A stretch of 64,000 nucleotides of DNA from an uncultured Alphaproteobacteria bacterium (GTDB lineage Bacteria; Pseudomonadota; Alphaproteobacteria; RF32; CAG-239). Under the pieces are notes generated by a model. The model saw nothing but the letters and a program-made list of their open reading frames with translations. It did no database searches and was not told the origin of the DNA. Location of the stretch: contig CAJGCO010000005.1 of NCBI GenBank assembly GCA_904501925.1, positions 1 through 64,000 on the forward strand. The letters run 5' to 3'. A program made the translations under genes and the position numbers. This document shows, piece by piece, positions 9,561 to 19,901 of the stretch. Each line of letters begins with the position of its first letter. The stretch's first letter is position 1.

Positions 9561-10142
9561 TTATTTTTTGATTATTTGTCTTAATTTGTTGGTTGTTCTT
9601 TTAAATTTATTCATAAACTGATTTGGGGATATCGATGATGAGGTATTTTGAGTTTTTTTATTACTTTTTTTTGGGGAAGAAGTTGTAGTATTATTTTTAT
9701 TAAAAAGTGATAAAAAGCCTTTTTTATTAGAGGATGTTTTAGGCGTTGAACTTATGTTTCGAGGTCTGGGTCTTGAAAAGTTTCCTCTTTTTAGGGATTT
9801 TCTTCGTTGTTCGTAGGATGTGGAGTAAGATTGATCTGGTACTTGGGCAATATCTTGAGTATTTTGTTTATTTGAATTAAAAAAATCTTTAATGTTGTCT
9901 AAAAAAGTATCGTTATCGTTATTTTTAGTTTGATAAGCGCTTGAAGTATCAAGATTGTTACTATTATCTGTGTTAAGTTTTTGCTGTTTGGCTAAGTTTC
10001 GTTGTTTGTAAATGTTTTCAATGGTTTCTTTTGAGTTTTTTTGCACCCAAGGATTTGCGCTTAACTCTTGGGAATAAGAGTTATATGATGTAAAAATAAA
10101 ACTAGTAATAGCAATTGTTGTAAATATTTTTGTTTTTTTCAT
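9561..10142 (-). CDS. Hypothetical exported basic protein
   Basis: 193 residues. A signal peptide (MKKTKIFTTIAITSFIFTSYNSYSQE) is followed by a polar chain rich in Lys, Asn, Ser and Thr, without hydrophobic core segments, and a strongly basic C-terminus (RQIIKK). It looks intrinsically disordered and periplasmic, perhaps binding an anionic polymer such as peptidoglycan or nucleic acid, but nothing identifies a family. It is the first gene of a short minus-strand unit with trmJ. The start codon is followed by KK and placed right after the divergent gap to the 1906-residue gene. Confidence 0.6.
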   Translation of the reverse strand: MKKTKIFTTIAITSFIFTSYNSYSQELSANPWVQKNSKETIENIYKQRNLAKQQKLNTDNSNNLDTSSAYQTKNNDNDTFLDNIKDFFNSNKQNTQDIAQVPDQSYSTSYEQRRKSLKRGNFSRPRPRNISSTPKTSSNKKGFLSLFNKNNTTTSSPKKSNKKTQNTSSSISPNQFMNKFKRTTNKLRQIIKK

Positions 10143-10238
10143 GATATATAACCTAGGTGTTTATGAATGTGATATATTTTAGTTTTAAAAGTTTAATATT
10201 TATTTAAGTTAGTAGGTTTATGTTATTTTGTAAAGTGC

Positions 10239-10267
10239 TTGAAATTGTAATAAAAATATGATAAAAT
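10239..10267 (+). promoter_or_regulatory. Promoter of the 1906-residue gene
   Basis: TTGAAA and TAAAAT with a 17-bp spacer, about 30 bases upstream of the start; the ribosome site GGAGG (10284-10288) follows at 8 bases from the ATG. Confidence 0.6.
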
Positions 10268-10296
10268 ACGTGTATGTATGAGCGGAGGGACGAGAT

Positions 10297-13200
10297 ATGG
10301 TAAAATATGGATATAACGAAGAAAATGCAAAATACTTATCTCAAGAAGATGTTGAAAATTTAGGTATAATTTCATCTGATACTGATTTAGGAATAGAATT
10401 TAGTAATTATATGAAAGAAATTGTAAGCAAGATGTTGCTTGCTAAAAATGTGGCTTTACTTAAAGATGATACCCAAATTTTAGCTGATAAATTTAGAAAT
10501 GAGCAAAATGAAAATATAGATGCATTGGCTGAGAATTATTTAACTAATCATATTGTAGAAGTTGATGGTAAACCGATTGATAATATTGATGATATGAGGG
10601 CTTTTGTTGATAAAAGCTTTCATTTTGTTTTGGAAGATTCTGATCAAGAAAATGCTTTTATTATGACTAAAAGTTTAGGAGATAAGGAAGTTATCGCTGT
10701 TACAAAAAAAATGTTAGATTTTGCTCAAAATTCATCGCAATTTGAAGGTATTGTTGCTCATGAATTAGGGCATTATTTTGTTGATAAGATTTATAGTAAT
10801 GCAGGTGCTTCAAATGTGAATGAAACATTGGCTGATAAACATGCTGTTGATATGCTCTATTATATGGGTAAAAATCCTGATGAATATCGAATTATAATGG
10901 AAAATGTTCATGGCCTTGTTAATATGAGTGAACAAGAAAGAATATTGGCAGGGATTGCAGATGAGCATGGTAGTCCAACCAGTAGATTACAAGCTATTGC
11001 TAATTATGAAGAGGCAAAATATGGTGATTATATTGAAGATCTTGAAGAAGATTTAGAAGCTGTTAATAGAATAAAGTCAGATGATAAAGAATATGAAGCG
11101 TTTGTGGGAAATATTAATGCATCATATGAGGGGGGGCGTTATATTGGATATTTAGAAAATAAGTTTTTGGAAGATGAACTATTTGAAGAATATAAAGAGA
11201 ATGGTTGCATTAATTTTTCTAAGGTTCCATATGAAAAAACTTTAGATAAGTTATTGGAACTTGTTAATGCTGCAGGATTTGAGCATTTTAAATATGATTC
11301 TAGATTAAAAGAAGCTGGCAATTTATTGGCAAAAAGCAATACAGATGGTTTGGAAATTAATGAAGAATTGGAGAGAAAAGCTTCTAGTTTGTTATTAAGA
11401 GCAAGTGAAAGTGTGTTGTTTAATAAAGCAGATAGAAAAGGCGTTAGATGTCAAGATAAATGTTTAGATAGAGGTTTTAGCAACATAAAAAATGCTAATG
11501 AAAGTTATCACAGAAGTTATCAAAATTGTTTGTATAGTGTGTTGTTAGATGAGGCAAAAGGAAAAGGTGAAGAGTTAGATGCTCTTGGTTTGATTAAAAG
11601 GATGGAAGAGGTATTGTTGGAAAACAATATTGTCATTGATGGCGAAGATTCTATTATGATGGAATATAAAGGAAAACAAGTTATAGTTAATGATTTCAAT
11701 ACTCGTGTTTTTTTTGCTGTAGGATTAGATAATACAACTAAAGTTTTAGGTGATAATTTTAAGGATTTTAGAACTAAGTATTGGAATGGTTTTATGAGTG
11801 GAAATAATCTACTTGGAATAGAAAACCGTGGAGATTATATAGACGCTGTGGATGAATTATCATTTGGATTAGCATATCCAGAAATTAGTTTGGAAAGATA
11901 TAAGAAAGAAGGTGCAAGCTTATTATCAGAAGCAGATATTGCAAATCATGAAAGGGAATTTTATAGAAAGGTTTGTGAGGCTCAACATCTAACATTAAAA
12001 ACACCTTATGTTTTTAATGAAGCTATTAAAGATATAGAAGAGTTTGTGAAAGGTGAAAAAGATATTTTATATGTTAAGGGGAATATATCTAAATATTCAG
12101 TATTAGCATATGATTTAGCAAGTTTTGAAATGCCTAAAAAAGAAGAAGCAATAGGTAAAAAAGTGCCTTGGAGTGAATTTTTAAGTAAAAATAGTGATAA
12201 GAAAAGTGTTATTGCAGGGTTGTCTTGTTTGGGGGTATGTTGTGAAGATGGTGTGATATTGGAAACTTGTAAAAATGAAAATTTAAGTGTTGATTTGTTA
12301 AATGGTAAGTTTGGTAAAATTGTATCAGAAATTAAATTTGATGGCGAAAAATATGATTTTGTCTGTAATAATGATGGTGAAATTATTGCAATAGATGAAG
12401 AAGCAAGAGAGTTGCGTAATCAAAGAATCTTAAATAATGAGATAGAAAAAAATGAGGTTTTATCTTTAAATTTTGAAACGCAAATGACTGTTTTAGACGC
12501 ACTTATTACTTTGGGAGAGTATAGAATAAATGAGGATAAAGTTCCAAGTGTTGAGGCTAAAAAAAGTTTAGATTATTTGATGAGTATTGAGAATATTGAG
12601 CAGTATTTGTATTGTAAAGGGTATGATAATGATTACTTATATAATGTTCATAATAAAAAGTTGGATCTAAATTATAGTAAAGTAAATAATGAAGATACCA
12701 TAAATAAAGATTTTGAAAAATTGAAAGAAACAAAGCTCTATAAAAGAATGGGTATGGATAATGATGAAGAGCTAACAACAGAAGATAAGAAAAAAATAAT
12801 ATGTGATTTTATGGATATGAATTTGGGAGATAAGACGACTGAAACATTGGCTCTTATTTCACCTATTATGATTAGACGATTAGAAGAACGTGGCAAAGAA
12901 CTAAATGAGAAACATGAAGCAAAAAGATATGAACGTGATTTTTTAGAAGCGCTTGCACAAGGTGTGGCATCAATAAAGATAAAAGATGATGAAAAAAAAG
13001 TTGATCTGCAAGAACTTGCTTTAAAAATATATGATTATGCAGAAAGAAAAAATGGATATAATGGTTATTTATATTTGGGGTCTTTAAGACCAGATGAAGT
13101 TTATAGTGATAAACCAGTAGATTTATTGGAAGGAATTAGAAAAAATAAGCTATTAGATTTTAAGGAAACAAAAGGAAATCCTGAGGCTTTATATGATAAT

Positions 13201-16017
13201 TTAATGAAGGAATCAGAAGAAAAAGATAGTAAAGGGGCCCCGTTATGTATTGTTCCAACAAGTAGCGATAATTATATTGCTGAATATGAAGTTTTGAGGT
13301 ATATAAATGATAATGATAATCCTAAGCTTGATTTATTGAAATTGACACAGGCTTTTCCTGTAATTGAAAATGGATTTTTAAGTAAAGGTTTTAGAGAAAA
13401 AGTATCTTCATATATAATGGAAAATGGTTTTAAGGAACTTGATTTTAAGTCACAAAAAGAAATTTTTGATGAAATGAATCACAAAGGCTTGTTTGCAAAG
13501 CATGGTGAATTCGGGAAGTTAGGATTTTTAGAAGAATTAAAAAAATCATATCAAAATTTAAGTCAGGATGAAAAAATAGATGCATCACGTATGATGTTGG
13601 AGGATACAAAAATTGAATATGTTGCATATACAAAATCAATGATAAGTGGTAATGCCTATAAGCCAAAAGAGTGTAGCAAAGAAATGACTGCGGTTGATTA
13701 TCCTCCAATTAGAAATTTCTTTATTGATGAGTATGTGGGGATGTTTGCTGATGTTGTAGGAAAAGAACCAATTGAGGGTGATAAAAGAGAAGATGGTAGT
13801 ATTGTTAGCAGAGAAGATGTAGAGAAATATCATGGTAAAATTGTTAAATTTATGAATTATGTTAATGAAAACATGGCAGTTGGTGGCGTCAAGGAAAAGA
13901 TGTTTGAAGTTTTGGCTGATAAAATTGAGGCGCAAAAAGAATTATCTGAAAAATTTCAGGTTGTTGTTAAACATAAAGATAATGATAGAGATTTGGGTTT
14001 TAAAAATGAGGCAAGTGCTAGGGTTGTTAGTTCATTAAATGAAGTTTTAGATGTTTGTCCGGATGGAAATTTGGATATGGTAAACTTTTTAACTACTCCA
14101 TATTCTGAAGACAGCGTTGTCAAATTTAGAGAAGATTTTTCAAATCATTTATTTGAAGTTTTTCCTAAGATAATGGCTTCTCAAAGTGGTGAAAAAGAAA
14201 AACCAATGACACAAGAAGAGAAGGAAGAAGTAAGAAAGATTTTTTCTGGTATTACAGATGAAGATTTGATGATATTTCATATGGAATTTTGGGATAAAGG
14301 GTTAGATGAACGTTCTGCTGTGATGCAGAGATTTTTAGAAAATTATGCTAAAAATGATATAAATAAAACAGTTGAAGTTGTGGTTGATAAATATCTTAAT
14401 AAGGACGATGGGTATTATGAAGATACAAAAAATGTGTTATCAACATTGTATAAAAATGGTGTAGGTAAGGGGTATTATCGTAAAGATAAAGCAAGATTTA
14501 TGTTAGGAGCAATGCTTTCTGCTCAAGAACCTAAAGAAGGTGAAAATTCTAATATTGGTGTTGGTCATGCGTTGGCTCTATTTTGTTCAAGTAATGGACC
14601 TGCATGGGTTAAGTTTGGGCAAGCTTTATCAAATGTACCAGATTTACCTGATGATATTAGAAAGCCATTATCTCAATTAAAGGATAAAGCGGTTAGCAAA
14701 ACAAGATGGGAAATTTTTGAAGAGTTGAGAGAAAATGTAGCTGAAGATAAATTAAAATCTATTAGGCGTGTTGGAAAGTTATTGGGGGCAGGATCTTTCT
14801 TTAGTTCATTAGAGGTTGAGTTTGAAGGTAAAGATAAGAATGTACTTCAAATGATGAGGCCAGGGGCAAAGAAAGATGCTGAAGGTGAATTTAAAAAGAT
14901 TATTCGTACGGTTAAAGATTTAGCAGCAGTTGATACAAAATATGCTGTATTGGAAACAATTGTTGAAAGAGCTAATGAAAGTGCAAAAGCAGAGGTTGAT
15001 ATTAAAAAAGGATATGAACAATATGTTGAAGCCGATAAAAACTATAAAATGATTGAAGGTATTGATGTTGGAGGTATTGGGTTTAATCTTAATTTATGTC
15101 CTTGGACTGATTGGAGCTTTGATGAAAAAACTGGTAATGGCTTTAAGGCAATGGAGTTTGGTAAAGGTAAGTCATTAAGTAAGGTTGAATGTAGTGATGA
15201 TGAACGTAAAAAGCTTGCGATGGGCTATGTTGCAACTGAGTTATCTGTTTTGCTGGGAGGTCGTTCTTGGGATATTGATAGACATGGTGGGCAACAAAAT
15301 TTTGATGTAAAAAGAGATGAAAACGGAAATATTACAAGTGTTGATATTAATATTTTTGATACTGGTGCATTGAGAGTTCCTCCTAGTGATGAAGAAAAAG
15401 TTATTGCGGCTAAATTTTTATCTAATGTTGTTAAAGCTGTTTATAATGGTGATAGCTTAAATGATGTTATGTTTGAAGAAGTTCAAAAACTTGAAGAAAA
15501 GGGGATAAATGCTGATTATGTTTCAGATATTCAAAGAGGATGTATTGCATTAAATGATATTATGGAATATCAAAAAGAAGAAAAAGATGAGAATGGAAAT
15601 GTTGTTAAAGAAGCAAAACGTTTAAGTGGTGATGAATTTGTTTCTATATTTAAGGGAATTATTAAGTCTGGTAAAGCAGATCATTTAATGGTTGATAATT
15701 TAATGAGCGATATTATGAATGATAAAAAGTTTATTGCCAATGTTATGTTATCTCAATTAAAAGAAAAAATGTTGTCTCCAAAGAGACAAAAGGTTCAAGA
15801 TGCACCTGAGGTTAGGATTGAAGGTAGAGCTATTTTGAAGCAAAAGGAAAATGCTGTTAAATCTGTTTTAGGAGATGAAGATAATCCATTTGCAATCAAG
15901 CAAGAATTATTATCAAAAGAAGATAGAGCTGCTAAAGTTAAATCAGAAAGAAAAGGTAATAAAATAAGTAGAAATATTCAGGCTTGGCTTATTAAGAGAG
16001 AAAGACGAGGAAAGTAG
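10297..16017 (+). CDS. 1906-residue protein: M48-like metallopeptidase plus degenerate UbiB/ABC1 kinase-like domain
   Basis: No signal peptide or membrane segment, so probably cytoplasmic or exported by a non-Sec route. Residues about 100-240 resemble an M48 gluzincin: HELGH at 155-159 gives two zinc ligands and the catalytic Glu, ETLADKHA supplies the third ligand (Glu176) and a conserved Asp180, and HGSPTSRL resembles the M48 HP-x-E-R-L region. Residues about 240-1400 are charged, mostly helical and unrecognised. Residues about 1420-1700 resemble UbiB/ABC1: KFGQ at 1439-1442 (family KxGQ motif), GAGSFFS in place of the Ala-rich loop, VLQMMRPG with Gln1518 where the VAVK lysine is expected, DRHGGQQN (Asp1661, Asn1668) for the catalytic loop and FDTG (Asp1688) for DFG. 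A basic tail ends the protein. Monocistronic with its own promoter. The combination is new to me. Confidence 0.7.
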   Translation: MVKYGYNEENAKYLSQEDVENLGIISSDTDLGIEFSNYMKEIVSKMLLAKNVALLKDDTQILADKFRNEQNENIDALAENYLTNHIVEVDGKPIDNIDDMRAFVDKSFHFVLEDSDQENAFIMTKSLGDKEVIAVTKKMLDFAQNSSQFEGIVAHELGHYFVDKIYSNAGASNVNETLADKHAVDMLYYMGKNPDEYRIIMENVHGLVNMSEQERILAGIADEHGSPTSRLQAIANYEEAKYGDYIEDLEEDLEAVNRIKSDDKEYEAFVGNINASYEGGRYIGYLENKFLEDELFEEYKENGCINFSKVPYEKTLDKLLELVNAAGFEHFKYDSRLKEAGNLLAKSNTDGLEINEELERKASSLLLRASESVLFNKADRKGVRCQDKCLDRGFSNIKNANESYHRSYQNCLYSVLLDEAKGKGEELDALGLIKRMEEVLLENNIVIDGEDSIMMEYKGKQVIVNDFNTRVFFAVGLDNTTKVLGDNFKDFRTKYWNGFMSGNNLLGIENRGDYIDAVDELSFGLAYPEISLERYKKEGASLLSEADIANHEREFYRKVCEAQHLTLKTPYVFNEAIKDIEEFVKGEKDILYVKGNISKYSVLAYDLASFEMPKKEEAIGKKVPWSEFLSKNSDKKSVIAGLSCLGVCCEDGVILETCKNENLSVDLLNGKFGKIVSEIKFDGEKYDFVCNNDGEIIAIDEEARELRNQRILNNEIEKNEVLSLNFETQMTVLDALITLGEYRINEDKVPSVEAKKSLDYLMSIENIEQYLYCKGYDNDYLYNVHNKKLDLNYSKVNNEDTINKDFEKLKETKLYKRMGMDNDEELTTEDKKKIICDFMDMNLGDKTTETLALISPIMIRRLEERGKELNEKHEAKRYERDFLEALAQGVASIKIKDDEKKVDLQELALKIYDYAERKNGYNGYLYLGSLRPDEVYSDKPVDLLEGIRKNKLLDFKETKGNPEALYDNLMKESEEKDSKGAPLCIVPTSSDNYIAEYEVLRYINDNDNPKLDLLKLTQAFPVIENGFLSKGFREKVSSYIMENGFKELDFKSQKEIFDEMNHKGLFAKHGEFGKLGFLEELKKSYQNLSQDEKIDASRMMLEDTKIEYVAYTKSMISGNAYKPKECSKEMTAVDYPPIRNFFIDEYVGMFADVVGKEPIEGDKREDGSIVSREDVEKYHGKIVKFMNYVNENMAVGGVKEKMFEVLADKIEAQKELSEKFQVVVKHKDNDRDLGFKNEASARVVSSLNEVLDVCPDGNLDMVNFLTTPYSEDSVVKFREDFSNHLFEVFPKIMASQSGEKEKPMTQEEKEEVRKIFSGITDEDLMIFHMEFWDKGLDERSAVMQRFLENYAKNDINKTVEVVVDKYLNKDDGYYEDTKNVLSTLYKNGVGKGYYRKDKARFMLGAMLSAQEPKEGENSNIGVGHALALFCSSNGPAWVKFGQALSNVPDLPDDIRKPLSQLKDKAVSKTRWEIFEELRENVAEDKLKSIRRVGKLLGAGSFFSSLEVEFEGKDKNVLQMMRPGAKKDAEGEFKKIIRTVKDLAAVDTKYAVLETIVERANESAKAEVDIKKGYEQYVEADKNYKMIEGIDVGGIGFNLNLCPWTDWSFDEKTGNGFKAMEFGKGKSLSKVECSDDERKKLAMGYVATELSVLLGGRSWDIDRHGGQQNFDVKRDENGNITSVDINIFDTGALRVPPSDEEKVIAAKFLSNVVKAVYNGDSLNDVMFEEVQKLEEKGINADYVSDIQRGCIALNDIMEYQKEEKDENGNVVKEAKRLSGDEFVSIFKGIIKSGKADHLMVDNLMSDIMNDKKFIANVMLSQLKEKMLSPKRQKVQDAPEVRIEGRAILKQKENAVKSVLGDEDNPFAIKQELLSKEDRAAKVKSERKGNKISRNIQAWLIKRERRGK

Positions 16018-16105
16018 CTTTAATTTAGGTGGTTTAATAGCTAAAAAAAGTTGAAACTTAAGATAGCTATGATAAAAATAAGTGACTAAATGTAATAAGA
16101 ATCGA

Positions 16106-16135
16106 GCAGGGTAAATAGAGACCTGCCTTTGGTGT
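16106..16135 (+). terminator. Weak hairpin after the 1906-residue gene
   Basis: A 5-bp GCAGG/CCTGC stem with an 11-nt loop followed by a T-rich but interrupted tail, 88 bases after the stop. It may terminate or lie in the leader of the next gene. Confidence 0.3.
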
Positions 16136-16215
16136 TATTTATGATTTTAAAAAGGTGGGGGTTCTAATTATCTAGCTTATTTTTGATTAAACTTAAAATT
16201 TTAAGGAATGAATGT

Positions 16216-19200
16216 ATGTCAGATGTTAAAATGAAGATGATGGATGGTAACGAAGCTGCTGCTTCTGTTGCACACCGCATGAATGAAGTCTGCGTTATTT
16301 ACCCAATTACACCTTCATCTCCAATGGGTGAGTGGGCAGATGCGTGGTCAGCTGCAAAACAAAAAAACCTTTGGGGAGTTGTTCCGTTTGTTCAAGAAAT
16401 GCAATCTGAAGCTGGTGCTGCTGGTGCTTGCCATGGTTCAATACAAGCAGGCGCTTTAACAACTACTTTTACAGCATCTCAAGGTTTGTTGTTGATGATT
16501 CCAAATATGTATAAGATTGCAGGTGAACTTTCTCCATTTGTTATGCATGTGGCTGCTCGTTCGCTTGCTTATCATGCTTTGTCTATTTATGGTGACCATT
16601 CGGACGTTATGGGATGTCGTCAAACAGGTTTTGCAATGCTTTGTTCAAATAGTGTGCAAGAAGCTGGTGATATGGCTTGTATTGCTCAGACATCGACATT
16701 AAGGGCACGTGTTCCTTTTATGCATTTCTTTGATGGTTTTAGAACATCTCATGAAATTAAAAAAGTAAATACAATTTCTGATGAACAATTATTAGCGATG
16801 TTGGAGGGCGTTGATTATAAGTTTAATGCTAAACATGCTCTTAGACCTGAAAATCCTGTTATTCGTGGTACAGCACAAAATCCTGATGTGTTCTTCCAAG
16901 GAAGAGAAGCATGTAATAAATATTACGATGCAGTAGAAGGTATTGTTCAAGAAGAAATGAATAAATTTGCTAAAATTACTGGTCGTTCTTATAACGTTGT
17001 TGATTATGTTGGTGTTAAAGATGCTGAGCATGTTGTAGTTGTTATGGGTAGTGGTGCTGAAACAGTTGAAGAAGCTATCGAATACTTAAATGCTCATGGT
17101 GAAAAATATGGGGTGTTAAAAGTTAGACTTTATCGTCCTTTCCCTGCTGACGCTCTTCTTAAAGCAATGCCTACAACAGTTAAAACAGTTAGCGTGTTAG
17201 ATAGAACAAAAGAAAGTGGATCATTGGGTGAACCATTGTATTTGGATGTTGTTACAACTTTATCACAAGCATTTGCTAATGGTAAAATTGAAACATTACC
17301 TAAAATTTATGGTGGACGTTATGGTCTATCTTCTAAAGAATTTACTCCAGCTATGGCAAAGGCTGTGTTTGATAATGCAAAGAGTGAAAATCCTATTAAT
17401 GGATTTAGTGTTGGTATTATTGATGATGTAACATATAAATCTTTGGCATTTGATGAAACATTTGATGTTGAGCCAGATGATGTTGTTAGAGCTGTATTCT
17501 TTGGTTTGGGTGCGGATGGTACTGTTGGTGCAAACAAAAACTCTATTAAAATCATTGCAGAAGATGCAGGTAAATATGGTCAAGGATATTTTGTATATGA
17601 CTCAAGAAAAAGCGGTAGTATGACAACTTCTCACCTTCGTTTTTCTGATAAACCTATACGTAGTGCATATTTGGTTAATAAAGCAGATTTTGTTGCTTGC
17701 CATCAATTCCAATTTATGCAAAAGGTTGATATCTTAAAAATTGCTAAAAAAGGTGGTACATTCTTATTGAATGCTCCATATAAAGCTGATGAAGTTTGGA
17801 ACCATTTACCTAAAGAAGTTCAAGAGCAAATTATTTCTAAAGAATTGAAGTTCTATACAATTAATGCAATAGAAGTGGCTCGTGCAACAGGTATGGGTGC
17901 TAGAATTAATACTATCATGCAAGCTTGTTTCTTTGCTATTTCTAATATTCTTCCTAAAGATGAAGCAATAGCTCAAATTAAAGCAGCTATTAAGAAAACT
18001 TATTCTAAGAAGGGTGAGGCTGTAATTGAGAAAAACTATGCAGCTGTTGATGCAAGTTTGGAACATATGTTTAGAGTTAATTATCCTAAATCAGTTACTT
18101 CTACATACAATCGTTTGGCTCCAGTTCCTGTGGATGCTCCAGAATTTGTTCAAGGTTTAACAGCTAAGTTAATTGCAGATGTCGGGGATAGTATTACTAC
18201 ATCTGAATTGCAAGAAGTTGTTGATGGTACATGGCCTACAGCTACAACACAATATGAAAAACGTTGTATCGCTACTGAAATTCCTGTTTGGGATCCACAA
18301 AGTTGTATTCAATGTGGTAAGTGTTCTATTGTATGTCCTCATGGCGTTATTCGTATGAAGGTGGCAAGTGAAGAAGAATTGGCTAATGCTCCAGAAACAT
18401 TAAAAAGAGCAGATTATAAGGGTAAGGAATTTGCAGGTAAGAAATTTATGTTACAAATTTCTGCTGAAGACTGTACAGGTTGTGGTGTTTGTGTATCTGC
18501 ATGTCCTGCTAAAAATAAAGAAAATCCAGAATTACATGCTATCAATATGGATCATATTGAAAATCATTTGGAAAATGAAAAAGCTAACTGGAAGTTCTTT
18601 GAAACTCTTCCTTATGTGAAGAGAACTGAAGTTATGAAAAATCTTCCAAAGACAACACAAATGATTCAACCTTTGTTTGAATTTTCTGGTGCTTGTGCCG
18701 GTTGTGGTGAAACTCCTTATATTAAATTGATTACACAGTTATTTGGTGATAGAATGGTTGTTGCTAATGCAACTGGTTGTTCTTCAATTTATTCAGGTAA
18801 TCTTCCAACAACTCCATATTGCAAAGATGAAAAAGGTTTTGGACCAGCTTGGGCTAACTCTTTATTTGAAGATAATGCAGAGTTCGGTTTAGGTATGAGA
18901 GTTTCTATTGATCAAGGTGTTGAAACTGCAAGAGCTTTATTGGAAAATATGAAAGATAAAATTGGTGATGTGGCTAATAGAATTCTTGAAAATCCTCAAT
19001 TAAGCGATGCTGAAATTGATGTTCAACGTGCATATGTTAAAGAATTAAGAGCTAAATTGGCTGAGCTTGAAGGTGAAGAAGCTAGTCACTTGAATGAAAT
19101 AGCAGATTACCTAATTAAAAAATCTGTTTGGATTATTGGTGGTGATGGTTGGGCTTATGATATTGGCTTTGGTGGTTTAGATCATGCAATTGCTAGTGGT

Positions 19201-19764
19201 CGTAATGTTAATATTTTAGTTGTTGATACTGGTGTATATTCAAATACAGGTGGTCAACAATCTAAAGCAACTCCAATGGGTGCAAGTGCTAAATTTGCAA
19301 CAGCTGGTAAAGAGTTACCTAAAAAGGATTTAGCTATGATTGCTATGTCTTATGGTAATGTTTATGTTGCTCAAGTTGCAATGGGTGCTAATGATACTCA
19401 AGTGATTAAAGCCTTAAATGAAGCAGAAGCATTTGATGGTCCATCTTTAATTATTGCATATTCTCACTGTATTAACCAAGGTTTGAATATGGCAGAAGGT
19501 TTGAGACATCAAAAAGACGCTGTAGAAACTGGTTCTTGGCCTTTATATCGCTATAATCCAGAAAATGTTAAAGAAGGTAAAGCGCCTCTAATGTTAGATT
19601 CTAAGGCTCCTTCAAAACCTCTTTCTGATTATATGTCATCAGAGACACGTTTCCAAGTTGTAAATAAATCTAATCCTGAGCGTTATAATGCACTACTTGA
19701 AAAAGCTCAAGAAGGCGTTAATGCGAAAAGGGCTATATTGGAGCATATGTCCCAATATAAATAA
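16216..19764 (+). CDS. nifJ: Pyruvate:ferredoxin (flavodoxin) oxidoreductase
   Basis: 1182 residues from the ATG at 16216, chosen over the in-frame 16183 because AAGGA at 16203-16207 is well spaced and the next residues (MKMMDGNEAAASVAHRMNE) begin the family's domain I. It is the single-chain homodimeric type: domain I with YPITPSSPMGEWAD, two [4Fe-4S] ferredoxin motifs (Cys697/700/703/707 and Cys753/756/759/763), a proximal-cluster region (CAGCGE) and the thiamine diphosphate site GGDGWAYDIGFGG. The enzyme splits pyruvate with CoA to acetyl-CoA, CO2 and reduced ferredoxin/flavodoxin, an oxygen-sensitive reaction. It feeds acetyl-CoA to AdhE. The 3' untranslated region carries two large hairpin repeats before the terminator. 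Confidence 0.97.
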   Translation: MSDVKMKMMDGNEAAASVAHRMNEVCVIYPITPSSPMGEWADAWSAAKQKNLWGVVPFVQEMQSEAGAAGACHGSIQAGALTTTFTASQGLLLMIPNMYKIAGELSPFVMHVAARSLAYHALSIYGDHSDVMGCRQTGFAMLCSNSVQEAGDMACIAQTSTLRARVPFMHFFDGFRTSHEIKKVNTISDEQLLAMLEGVDYKFNAKHALRPENPVIRGTAQNPDVFFQGREACNKYYDAVEGIVQEEMNKFAKITGRSYNVVDYVGVKDAEHVVVVMGSGAETVEEAIEYLNAHGEKYGVLKVRLYRPFPADALLKAMPTTVKTVSVLDRTKESGSLGEPLYLDVVTTLSQAFANGKIETLPKIYGGRYGLSSKEFTPAMAKAVFDNAKSENPINGFSVGIIDDVTYKSLAFDETFDVEPDDVVRAVFFGLGADGTVGANKNSIKIIAEDAGKYGQGYFVYDSRKSGSMTTSHLRFSDKPIRSAYLVNKADFVACHQFQFMQKVDILKIAKKGGTFLLNAPYKADEVWNHLPKEVQEQIISKELKFYTINAIEVARATGMGARINTIMQACFFAISNILPKDEAIAQIKAAIKKTYSKKGEAVIEKNYAAVDASLEHMFRVNYPKSVTSTYNRLAPVPVDAPEFVQGLTAKLIADVGDSITTSELQEVVDGTWPTATTQYEKRCIATEIPVWDPQSCIQCGKCSIVCPHGVIRMKVASEEELANAPETLKRADYKGKEFAGKKFMLQISAEDCTGCGVCVSACPAKNKENPELHAINMDHIENHLENEKANWKFFETLPYVKRTEVMKNLPKTTQMIQPLFEFSGACAGCGETPYIKLITQLFGDRMVVANATGCSSIYSGNLPTTPYCKDEKGFGPAWANSLFEDNAEFGLGMRVSIDQGVETARALLENMKDKIGDVANRILENPQLSDAEIDVQRAYVKELRAKLAELEGEEASHLNEIADYLIKKSVWIIGGDGWAYDIGFGGLDHAIASGRNVNILVVDTGVYSNTGGQQSKATPMGASAKFATAGKELPKKDLAMIAMSYGNVYVAQVAMGANDTQVIKALNEAEAFDGPSLIIAYSHCINQGLNMAEGLRHQKDAVETGSWPLYRYNPENVKEGKAPLMLDSKAPSKPLSDYMSSETRFQVVNKSNPERYNALLEKAQEGVNAKRAILEHMSQYK

Positions 19765-19766
19765 AA

Positions 19767-19883
19767 GGGAAAATTTTGGTGTCTAATCGTCAATGGAAGC
19801 CTGTTGGCAAAAATTCATTTACTATTTTGTAAACTAAAATTTTTGCCACAGGACATTGACTTCTATCCACTCAAAATTTTCCT
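19767..19883 (+). repeat. Hairpin repeat, unit 1 (103-nt core at 19778-19880)
   Basis: First of two tandem 103-nt units just after the PFOR stop. It folds into a long imperfect hairpin: GGAAAATTTT (19768-19777) pairs with AAAATTTTCC (19873-19882), GTCAATG with CATTGAC (19789-19795 and 19854-19860), and CCTGTTGGCAAAAATT with AATTTTTGCCACAGG, leaving a short AT loop. No ORF. It could be a structured 3' UTR or sRNA, or a palindromic mobile repeat. Confidence 0.8.
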
Positions 19884-19901
19884 CTTTTATTTTTGAGGAG
19901 A

